Shown piece after piece: positions 17,513-25,031 of a DNA stretch of 64,000 nt. The stretch spans positions 62,001 to 126,000 of the forward strand of contig CBDCWT010000074.1 in assembly GCA_965223305.1 (NCBI GenBank), written 5' to 3'. Position numbers and translations under genes: made by a program. Source of the stretch: CBDCWT01 sp965223305. GTDB lineage: Bacteria; Planctomycetota; Planctomycetia; Pirellulales; Pirellulaceae. Under the pieces are notes generated by a model. The model saw only the letters and a program-made list of their open reading frames with translations, was not told the origin of the DNA and made no database searches. Position 1 is the first letter of the stretch. Every line of letters begins with the position of its first letter.

Positions 17513-18881
17513 TTAGAAGTTGAGAAAGTACTCGGGTATCGAAACGAAATACTTCATGTTGAATGCCCAACGGGTGACCATCTTGATGGGCAAGAGGGCC
17601 ATCCAGAGCAACAGGTTCGAGAGCACCATGAACCGCACGAACCCCATCTGCGAGTACATCTTCCGGAGCCCTTTGCTGTACAGCACCATTGCCGGCGGTC
17701 CCAGGGCGAAGTAGCCAAACAACAAGAGCAAACCGGGCAGCTCGCGGACCACGATGTAGCCAATGTTCACAAACAGCGACGCTCCGTCGGGCGCTTTCGG
17801 GCGCGGCCAACCGAGACCGCGGACCCAGACGAACTCGCTCAGGTCCACGTTGTTCAAGGCCTCGACTTTGTGGGCATCCCAGGTCTCATAGAAACCGAAG
17901 AAGTTCCAGTTGGGACCGCGCAGGAACGTACCCATCACGATCAAGGTGACCCATAACACCAAAAAGCCAAACTGAAACGTGAGATAAGCAAACTTCCGTT
18001 CGTTGATCGTGTAATAACCGCTCCCCTCGCCGATTGAAATCGATGTAAGGAATGGCCATCAAGCCGGCGATCACCATGCTCGGCAAGACCACTCCGGCCA
18101 TCCAAGGGTCGTAATAGACCAACATCTCCTGCAGACCGAGAAAGTACCAAGGTGCTTTCGACGGGTTCGGTGTCTTCACCGAGCTGGCAGGTTCCTCCAG
18201 CGGTGCCTGCAGCCCGATTCCCCACAGCAACAAGATGGCGGTCAGGGCCACCATGCAAATCAACTCGGTGTAGACCAGGTCGGGCCACACCAGCACCTTC
18301 TCGTCGTCCAGTTTCTCTACGGGTTCCTCACCGCGAGCCGTCCGCTCGTCGTTTTCAACCGCCCTCCGGGCGGCCAGCCAAGTAAAAAAGCCCAACAAGA
18401 ACACCATCGCTACGATCGGCACGTTGTCCGGCTTGGTCACGATCGAGGCGAAATCGGGGTCGGTCATCGAGAGGCCCATCACCAGCAGCGACAAGTTGAG
18501 GACTGCCCAGGCGACGAACGGCTGAACGAAGAATTTGCGAGCCCAGAAGACGAACGACAGGACCACCAACGTACCCACGCTGTAGACGACCGGGCCCATC
18601 ATCCAGTCCAAAAAGTCGCGCGACCCCTGGCTCAACGACAACGCGGTGAGGCCACCACCTAATGCCATGCCTCCCATCGCCAAGAACACGGTGCCCACGA
18701 TCAACCAGAAGTGGGCCGTCGAGAAGAGAAAGTCCAGAATCGGCACACGGAACAGAGGCTTCGCCCGACCACTCTGCCAGAGGTAGAGTGCTGCAATGGC
18801 ATTCATAACTGCCAGGGCAACATAATAGCAGCCGACAAAGCCGGAAATCTGCTCCAGGAATTCCACGTTGTTTCCGTGCAT
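17513..18881 (-). CDS. Subunit-IV-like cytochrome b partner of the quinol oxidase, frameshifted
   Basis: From the ATG at 18881 the frame encodes about five extra membrane helices, then a region like subunit IV of cytochrome b6f: WPDLVYTELICMVAL and, at the quinol site, KAPWYFLGLQE in place of PEWY. After YIDFNRRG the frame goes wrong and runs to a stop at 17886. The other frame continues the family sequence at once (SGYYTINERKFAYL) through further helices to 17513. Removing one G from the run complementary to 18023-18026 restores one 455-residue protein. Either this is a sequencing error in a homopolymer or a real mutation. The flanking complex III genes are intact, which favours error. The product would form part of the menaquinol oxidation site with cytochrome b6. 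Confidence 0.85.
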
Positions 18882-18919
18882 GTCAGTAGTCGGTACTCAG
18901 TAGTCCGTAAAAAGCGCGA

Positions 18920-19696
18920 TCACATGGGGCCGCTGATCCCCCCGTCCTTTCGTACTCGCCAAAAGTGAATGGCGATCAACAACGCGGCGCCCAGCGGAAT
19001 GGCAATACAGTGCAACACGTAGAACCGATTTAACGTCTCCTCACCAACAAACCGCGCGCCCAGTAATCCGAAGCGGGCATCGGAGGCGTTGGTAATCATG
19101 TCGATCCCGTCCAATGTCAACAGCGCCGCGCCAGGCCCCTCGTGCCCCAATATCGGAGTGGCTCGCGCCATGTTCGAGCCAACGGTGATCGCCCAAATCG
19201 CCAGCTGATCCCAGGGCAACAAGTAACCGGTGAACGACAGCAACAAAGTCAACAACAAGAGAATGACGCCGATCACCCAATTGAATTCACGCGGCGGTTT
19301 GTAGCTCCCGGTCAAGAACACGCGATACATGTGCAGCCAGACCGTGATCACCATCGCGTGCGCCCCCCAGCGATGCAGCTCGCGCAGGATCCCCAACGAA
19401 GTCACGTCGCGCAGCGCCAAGATATCGTTATAAGCCCACTCCAAAGTCGGCCGGTAGTAGAACATCAACAGCACGCCCGTGACCGTTTCGACGAGAAACA
19501 GAAAGAAGGTGACCCCTCCCATGCACCAGGTAAAACTGAGCGCGATTCCCTGTTTCTTGATCGACACAGGATGCAGGTGCAGGAAGAAATTCGTCAACAT
19601 CACCACTACGCGATTGCGGCGGTCGACCGGAGCCGGGTGACGAAAAATGCTCTTCCAGATCTGAGAGCCACGAATGATTTCATCAAGCGGAGGCAT
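18920..19696 (-). CDS. Cytochrome b6-type diheme cytochrome b
   Basis: The 258-residue product has four core membrane helices of the cytochrome b N-terminal domain. Heme b ligands are visible in HRWGAHAM and WLHMYRVF and in the LHCIAIP/AIHFWR segments. The TGSYKPPREFNW loop and FTGYLLPWDQLA are typical of the family. Cys58 in TWCMGGVT aligns with the b6f cysteine that binds an extra heme c covalently, and YYRPT follows as in b6. This is the split b6/subunit IV architecture rather than the fused bc1 type. The gene lies between the Rieske gene and the subunit-IV-like gene, with gaps of 110 and 38 bp. Confidence 0.95.
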   Translation of the reverse strand: MPPLDEIIRGSQIWKSIFRHPAPVDRRNRVVVMLTNFFLHLHPVSIKKQGIALSFTWCMGGVTFFLFLVETVTGVLLMFYYRPTLEWAYNDILALRDVTSLGILRELHRWGAHAMVITVWLHMYRVFLTGSYKPPREFNWVIGVILLLLTLLLSFTGYLLPWDQLAIWAITVGSNMARATPILGHEGPGAALLTLDGIDMITNASDARFGLLGARFVGEETLNRFYVLHCIAIPLGAALLIAIHFWRVRKDGGISGPM

Positions 19697-19806
19697 TGCT
19701 GTTTCGCTATTAGTGACTGGAGTTCGCTACCAAAGCACGTCGTCGTTTTTCAGGCGGTCGACTTCCTGCCGACTCGCCGGCTGGTGAAACGACCGCTGTT
19801 CGCTCC

Positions 19807-20955
19807 CTAGACCGGCACGAACGACGCCGAGTCCTTCCACTGGCCGATTTCCTCCTTGAACTTCCGGCTCTTATCGACCTCCAACTGACCGTCGTCGGCA
19901 AGCCGAATCGCGAACCGCTCCAGGGGACGCGGAGCAGGTCCCTCGAAGTTAATCCCGTCCTTGTAAAAGCCACTCCCGTGGCAGGGGCACTTGAACTTCT
20001 GCTCGCCTTCCAGCCAGTTCGGAGTGCAGCCCAGATGGGTACAGACCGACTCGATCGCAAAAATCTGGGGGACCCCGTCGTATTCGTATCGCACAATCCA
20101 CACGCCAAACTGCGCCTTATACTTCGTTTCGACCTGTCCCGCCGCCAACTCGTCCGGAAAGCCGACTTTGAACTGGGTCGGCGGTTCCGTCAAAATGTTG
20201 GGAAACATGAAGCGGGCCAACCCCAGCGCCCACAGGAGATGGGTTACAACCAGCGAGCTAAAGCCGACGGCCAGCGACGAGCCGACAAACACTCCCAGCA
20301 GCGCCGCGAAAAAGCCACGTCGATCTTCGTCGGCCGGCGGCGGTACACTGGGAATTGCGTAAGCCGGCTTGGCCGGCATGGGAGGGACTTCTAATTTGGG
20401 CTTGGCGATTGTTTTCTCAGCACGCTTGGCAGCCTCCGCCTTGCTGATCGGGCCGGGTTTAGTGCCTCGCGCCGCAGCTAAGATGCTGGCGGTGTCCTTG
20501 GGCCCGGCCGACTTTGCCGCTGGCTTGGGTGACGCTTTCGCCGTAGGCGCGGCGGCTGAGGCCTTGCTCGCTGGCTTTTTAGCTGCAGGTGCCGCCGCCT
20601 TTGGGGCCGCTCGTTCCGATCGTGCCGCGGCCAACATCTCAGCCACCGACATTGCCTGAGAAGGCTTACCGCCCCCGCCCGACTTGCCCGCGTTCGGGGC
20701 GGCCGCAGCTGCCGGCTTCTGCTCGCCACCTGCCTGCTTTTCCGACCGGGCTGCCGCCAGCATCTCCTCGACACTCATCGATCCCGCGTCCTTGCCGCCA
20801 GCCGCTGCCGCCGGCTGGGCGGGAGCTGCTGGCTCGGGATCGGGTGCAGCAGCCGCAGGCGACTCAGTGGCCGCTGCGCCGCCGTTTCCCGCGCCGTCGG
20901 CAGACCGACAAGCAGCCAAGATCTCGTCGATCGACATATTTTCATTACTTGCCAT
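19807..20955 (-). CDS. Rieske iron-sulfur protein with repeated N-terminal motif
   Basis: The 382-residue product carries a Rieske 2Fe-2S domain at its C-terminus, with cluster ligands in CTHLGC and CPCHGSGF and one membrane helix before it (GFFAALLGVFVGSSLAVG). The first 200 residues are an Ala/Pro/Lys-rich extension. It contains MSIDEILAACRS, then MSVEEMLAAARS, MSVAEMLAAARS and a shorter ASILAAARG, spaced by low-complexity linkers. Common Rieske subunits are 150-200 residues. The ATG at 20955 places the first repeat at the very N-terminus. A GTG at 21108 would add 51 residues of doubtful sequence. It is the first gene of the complex III block. The extension is likely cytoplasmic. Confidence 0.92.
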   Translation of the reverse strand: MASNENMSIDEILAACRSADGAGNGGAAATESPAAAAPDPEPAAPAQPAAAAGGKDAGSMSVEEMLAAARSEKQAGGEQKPAAAAAPNAGKSGGGGKPSQAMSVAEMLAAARSERAAPKAAAPAAKKPASKASAAAPTAKASPKPAAKSAGPKDTASILAAARGTKPGPISKAEAAKRAEKTIAKPKLEVPPMPAKPAYAIPSVPPPADEDRRGFFAALLGVFVGSSLAVGFSSLVVTHLLWALGLARFMFPNILTEPPTQFKVGFPDELAAGQVETKYKAQFGVWIVRYEYDGVPQIFAIESVCTHLGCTPNWLEGEQKFKCPCHGSGFYKDGINFEGPAPRPLERFAIRLADDGQLEVDKSRKFKEEIGQWKDSASFVPV

Positions 20956-21784
20956 AACAGACCACCGTCCAGGTCCCGGGAAACCAGGCGCCTTTGCACG
21001 AACTCGACGGCCCTGCCCCGACTCCTCCTCGACCCAAGGGGGGGCTTGGACGTCTTTGGCCACTCTTGTGCCAGAATTTGTAGTCGGCATCGTCGCCTTG
21101 TCAACCACCCATTAATCTCAACAAAGCGTGTTGCGCCTGGAACTTACCACCGTGAGGGTGCGACAAAATGTAACCCCACGGGCGGAAAAACACGGACCTT
21201 TCCCAGCCCCCCGTTGTGGATTCAGACCAACTGAGCAAAACGGCCCCGACGGGGTGCCTGCGACATTATGCCGCAGGTGGGATTTGCAAAGCGGCTGAGG
21301 TCAAAGCCCGGCGAGAGTTGTTGGACAGGATTTACAGGATGGTCCTTGCTTGGGCGTGACTCTGCAGATCAGCCGCTGGGCGTTAGCCGGCGTTAGCCCA
21401 CGGTTTCCAGCAAACCGGATGCTAACGCATTCCGGCTGATTTGTGGTCCGAAGGCGTAGATGGTTGGTGCTGCGGTGACGGGGTGTGATGGAGATCCTGC
21501 CCGGCGCAGCCGCTGAATCATGTTCATCCTGTTAATCCTGTCTTTGCTTGTTTTGACAGGATCAACAGGATGGTCCTTTGCTTGGCGCGCGACTCTGTAG
21601 ATCAGCCGCTGGGCGTTAGCCCACGGTTTCCAGCAAACCGGATGCTAACGCATTCCGGCTGATTTTGTGGTCCGAGGGCGTACACGGTTGGTGCTGTGGT
21701 GAACGGGTCAGCCCTGCTTTGAGGTGGCCAGTCTTCAGGTTTAATCGTAGGCTGCCCGTAGGATCGTGAGAGTTAGGAGGGGAA
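20956..21784. other. Intergenic region with a two-unit repeat array
   Basis: No convincing gene is seen. This is the divergent region between the respiratory locus (minus) and the zinc-ribbon gene (plus), so promoters for both should be here. From 21324 to about 21715 it is occupied by two units of the composite repeat described below, leaving 20956-21323 as the likely promoter area for the Rieske gene. I could not pick a convincing -35/-10 pair. Confidence 0.5.
21324..21715. repeat. Two tandem units of the composite palindromic repeat
   Basis: Units start with GACAGGAT at 21324 and 21555 (period 231). Each contains a family A palindrome (21368-21440 and 21601-21663; ATCAGCCGCTGGGCGTTAGC at one end, GCTAACGCATTCCGGCTGAT at the other) and a spacer ending in ATGGAGATCC-like sequence. 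The junction between units holds CATCCTGTTAATCCTGTC, which is complementary to ACAGGATcAACAGGATG. These are diverged relatives of the seven-unit array at 47581-49075. Confidence 0.85.
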
Positions 21785-22702
21785 ATGCCCATTGAGTTTC
21801 GATGTCCTGCGTGTCAGAAGCTCCTGAGAGTGCCGGACGCATCTGCTGGGGCTCAAGCTAAGTGCCCTGAGTGTGGTGCGATCGCCGCGATTCCATCGGC
21901 TGGCACCGATCGGGCGCCTGCGGCGGACTCGGCAGCCGTGGGTTCGAGTCCGTACGAGCTGGAGAATCCTTATGCGGCCCCGACGGTCGGGCCGGCTTCG
22001 AAAGGCCCAAAGGTGTCCCTCGCGGCCGGAGTGGAGGCGACTCCGGCCGATGTCGGCGAGATCCTCAACTACGCCTGGGAGGTTTGGAAATCCAACCTCG
22101 GACTCCTGGTGGGCGTCACCTGCGTGGTCTTCGGGCTCAACTTCGCGTTCGGCGCGATTAGCGCGACCGTTGAGCGAGTCCTTGAAGTGCAGGATGGCGA
22201 CCTGGCTGGATTGGGCGGCCCATTGGGGTTTGTTATCAGCATGGTTGGCAATGTGATCGCGGTTTTCCTCGGCATCGGGCAAGCTCACATTGTCCTCAAG
22301 CTACTACGCGGGCAACCGGCCGCGTTTGGCGATCTCTTCGGTGGCGGCCGGTTGTTTCCCAGAGTGCTGGGGGCGTGCATCCTGGCAGGCCTGGCGATGT
22401 TTGCAGGCGCCTTGGCTTGTGTCCTGCCGGCGATCATCCTGGCAGTGATCTTCTGGCCCTTCTATTGGCTGCTGGTCGATGACAAAGCAGGCGTTGTGGA
22501 GTGCTTTGGATTGGCGGCTCCGATCGGCCAGGCGAACGTCGGCACCACAATCCTTATCTGGCTGGCATCTTTGGGGATCATGATCGTTGGTGTGCTGGCA
22601 GCGTGCGTGGGTGTTCTCGCCGCCTATCCTCTGACAAGCTTGGTTTGGGGCACGGCATACCTGATGATGTCGGGCCAAATCAATACGCCAGCGCGGGGCT
22701 GA
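21785..22702 (+). CDS. Zinc-ribbon membrane protein of unknown function
   Basis: The 305-residue product starts with a zinc-ribbon-like module, Cys7-Cys10 and Cys27-Cys30 (RCPACQK and KCPEC), then a low-complexity linker to about residue 75. At least five hydrophobic segments follow, rich in Gly, Ala, Val and Ile, resembling DUF975-like or glycerophosphoryl-membrane-domain-type proteins. TTAGGAGG precedes the ATG at an ideal distance. The gene stands alone between two repeat regions. Planctomycetes encode many such proteins with an N-terminal ribbon and membrane C-terminus. The function is not known, and the zinc site would face the cytoplasm. Confidence 0.8.
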   Translation: MPIEFRCPACQKLLRVPDASAGAQAKCPECGAIAAIPSAGTDRAPAADSAAVGSSPYELENPYAAPTVGPASKGPKVSLAAGVEATPADVGEILNYAWEVWKSNLGLLVGVTCVVFGLNFAFGAISATVERVLEVQDGDLAGLGGPLGFVISMVGNVIAVFLGIGQAHIVLKLLRGQPAAFGDLFGGGRLFPRVLGACILAGLAMFAGALACVLPAIILAVIFWPFYWLLVDDKAGVVECFGLAAPIGQANVGTTILIWLASLGIMIVGVLAACVGVLAAYPLTSLVWGTAYLMMSGQINTPARG

Positions 22703-23153
22703 ATGTCCGCGCCCAGCTCGATTTTCACGACGCCTTCGTGAGCTCGCCCTGCCCCCCGTTACCGGTCCTATTCCCATTGTCTTCCCACGGCTTTCCGTAG
22801 CATCCGGAAGACCTCTAGCTAGATTAGCATCTGCGTTCTCGTCTGCTGCGGAGTACTAGCCCGGATTATTCATGAAGGTCGTCGCGAGAGGTTGTAAGTA
22901 CGTTCGTGGCAAGGAAGGCGAGCAATTCTTCCGCAGGCGTATTGAAGCAATACGTCGAGGGAGAATTGTGAAGCATGACGAAGCCACGGATGGACTTACG
23001 ACCTCGCAGTAGATCGCTCATGAATAATTCGGGCTAGGCTTCGACCAGCCGATTCAGAGGTTGTTGGGGCTCTGCAGAGATCGATACGCAGTCACGCGGC
23101 TCACATCCGTCCCGCCGCTCAACGTAGGCGTCCTGAGCATCGGAGTTACCAAA
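22703..23153. other. Intergenic region containing a MITE-like element
   Basis: These 451 bp hold no gene that I can support. The terminal-inverted-repeat element at 22856-23037 occupies the centre. The final 115 bp lead into the protease gene and should carry its promoter. Confidence 0.5.
22856..23037. mobile_element. MITE-like 182-bp element with 20-bp terminal inverted repeats
   Basis: The left end CTAGCCCGGATTATTCATGA (22856-22875) matches the reverse complement of the right end (23018-23037) at 19 of 20 positions. Similarity continues inward (GAGGTTGTAAGT on one arm, GAGGTCGTAAGT on the other, then CGTGGC), so the whole element could fold as a long imperfect hairpin. It encodes nothing. 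The ends include CTAG, a possible target duplication. This is typical of a non-autonomous transposable element moved by a transposase encoded elsewhere, which is inference. Confidence 0.7.
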
Positions 23154-24926
23154 ATGTTTCGCTGCATCCTCCTCGCTTTGTTAGCGATAACGTTCCTCGA
23201 AGTCGACGGTCTGGCCCAAGTTGCAGATCGTCATGGTTGGTGTAACTATCCTCGCAAACAGCGTCGGCGAGCCTTTGCATCTCGCGAAGCCATTCAGTTT
23301 CGTGCAGTGACCGAGCAAGAACCGAACAACAGTCCTAGCGCCGCGGAATCAGTCCCGCTCGGATTCGGCGCGACCGACGACATCGACGTCGACGTCAGTG
23401 GAAGAATTGATGCGGACGACGTCGACATCTACGAGTTTGAGGTGCCACAAGGAGCGACGCTGGGGTTGGCGTGCCTGGGTAATTCACTGGACTCCGTGCT
23501 CACTCTCCTCGACGAGAGTAGCAACGCCCTGATCGAAAACGACCAGCACTCAGGCATCGCGGATATCTATCCGGTTCAATCCCCATTTCCGGCCGGTGGA
23601 CAGCCAAATGATGCGGCGCTGACTTTTACTTTTCCGACAGCCGGAAGGTACTTCGTCAAAGTTGGTCCATTCGGGACCTCACAGGGAGACTATGTCCTGC
23701 AGATGAGACTTCGCCAGCCAAAGCTGCGCAGCCACCAGCTGAACTCCCGCCAAATTGTCTATCTGGATTTTCGCGAGACCTCGATTAATGCGGAGCGCCT
23801 TTTCGGTTCGGGAGGCAATCGCAACGCGAGGCTCTCCCCGTTGCGCTCGTTCTTGGGCGGGTGGGGGCTTGCTGAGACCGATGAGGACGCGGTCATCAAC
23901 TCCATCGTGGCTCATGTCGAAGACCATTTCGCGGATACGCATCTCAGTGATCTGAATGACAGAGATTCTACGACGACGGACGAGCATGGTTCTTATGCCG
24001 TCACGATCCGTAACAGTAGAGACCATGGTAATCTTGTTGGACAGGGCAATGTCACGCGAGTGATCATCGGCGGCACAATTGCGCAGCTAGGCATCGGTAC
24101 CATTGGTATCGCGCAGCACATCGACCCGGGCAATTTCTCGACCGAGGATACAGCCGTTGTCCTGCTCGACCTGTTGAGCCTACCAGTCGGTAGTCCTCAA
24201 TCGGTCAACTCAATCAACTCGATCCCACTTGATCCGGGGACTTCCAAGATTGAGGCGGTAGGCCGAGTCGTGGCGGCGGTCGCCTCGCACGAAGTCGGGC
24301 ACACCCTCGGGTGCTGGCACTGCAACAACTCCAACGGTCAAGCCTCCCTGATGGATCAGGGGGGGAACCTGCCAAACACGGCGGGGGTCGGGCCCGACGG
24401 AATTCTCGGTTCGGCCGATGACGTGGACGTGAGGTTTCGAGCCGATTTCTACGCTAATGAAGGCATCTCCGAAACGGACTTGATCGAGAACGTCGACGCC
24501 CGAGTTGCCTTTGCTCTCTCTACGGGAACACTCGACGCATCGACGTTCCTAGTCGCTGCCGAGAGGGATCTCCTGCGGGCGCAGATGAACGCCATGCGGC
24601 TCGAACAACGGCCGACCGCTTTCCAGAACTTCGACCGCTCCGACGGCCAGCGCGGGATGCCGCCGAGCGAGCTGACGGGGGCGCCGATGAGCCCATCGCT
24701 GACGGAATTGCTCTCCAGTTTGTCGCGCATCAATCCTCTCACGTCGCGGATGCTGGCGGGCTCCGCTGCTGCGCAGGAGCAGGAGCTCGCGAATCGGAGA
24801 GCTCTACCTGCAGAAATTGCAAATGCGGCCGGCGAGCTCAGTGTCTCTGACGAGATAGAGACGTGGGTGAATGAGGCGAATGCGCTGCAGCAACAGATCG
24901 AACGAATACGTCGCGGTCAGAACTGA
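23154..24926 (+). CDS. Secreted metzincin-type metalloprotease with PPC-like domain
   Basis: The 590-residue product has a signal peptide (MFRCILLALLAITFL) and then a beta-sandwich resembling the bacterial pre-peptidase C-terminal domain (EQEPNNSPSAAES ... DVDIYEFEV ... GRYFVKVG). A catalytic zinc motif follows as HEVGHTLGCWH (His379, His383, His389, Glu380 as base), with SLMDQ as a possible Met-turn. The C-terminal 150 residues are helical and of unknown role. GGAG lies before the ATG at 23154. An upstream in-frame start adds no plausible sequence. It is directly followed by another metalloprotease gene, so the two may be co-expressed. The substrate is unknown. Confidence 0.82.
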   Translation: MFRCILLALLAITFLEVDGLAQVADRHGWCNYPRKQRRRAFASREAIQFRAVTEQEPNNSPSAAESVPLGFGATDDIDVDVSGRIDADDVDIYEFEVPQGATLGLACLGNSLDSVLTLLDESSNALIENDQHSGIADIYPVQSPFPAGGQPNDAALTFTFPTAGRYFVKVGPFGTSQGDYVLQMRLRQPKLRSHQLNSRQIVYLDFRETSINAERLFGSGGNRNARLSPLRSFLGGWGLAETDEDAVINSIVAHVEDHFADTHLSDLNDRDSTTTDEHGSYAVTIRNSRDHGNLVGQGNVTRVIIGGTIAQLGIGTIGIAQHIDPGNFSTEDTAVVLLDLLSLPVGSPQSVNSINSIPLDPGTSKIEAVGRVVAAVASHEVGHTLGCWHCNNSNGQASLMDQGGNLPNTAGVGPDGILGSADDVDVRFRADFYANEGISETDLIENVDARVAFALSTGTLDASTFLVAAERDLLRAQMNAMRLEQRPTAFQNFDRSDGQRGMPPSELTGAPMSPSLTELLSSLSRINPLTSRMLAGSAAAQEQELANRRALPAEIANAAGELSVSDEIETWVNEANALQQQIERIRRGQN

Positions 24927-25031
24927 TTGCAGAGGGACTGCCAAGAGACATTGGTGCCGCGCGCTGTTCGACGGATGGCGGGACGAGCCGCTGGCGTCGC
25001 AGGAGTCGTTTCTATTGCAAGGGCCTTGACC

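Noticed and set aside
20956..21108. N-terminal extension of the Rieske protein from a GTG
   Set aside because: The added 51 residues are unlike the rest. The ATG at 20955 puts the repeated motif at the N-terminus.
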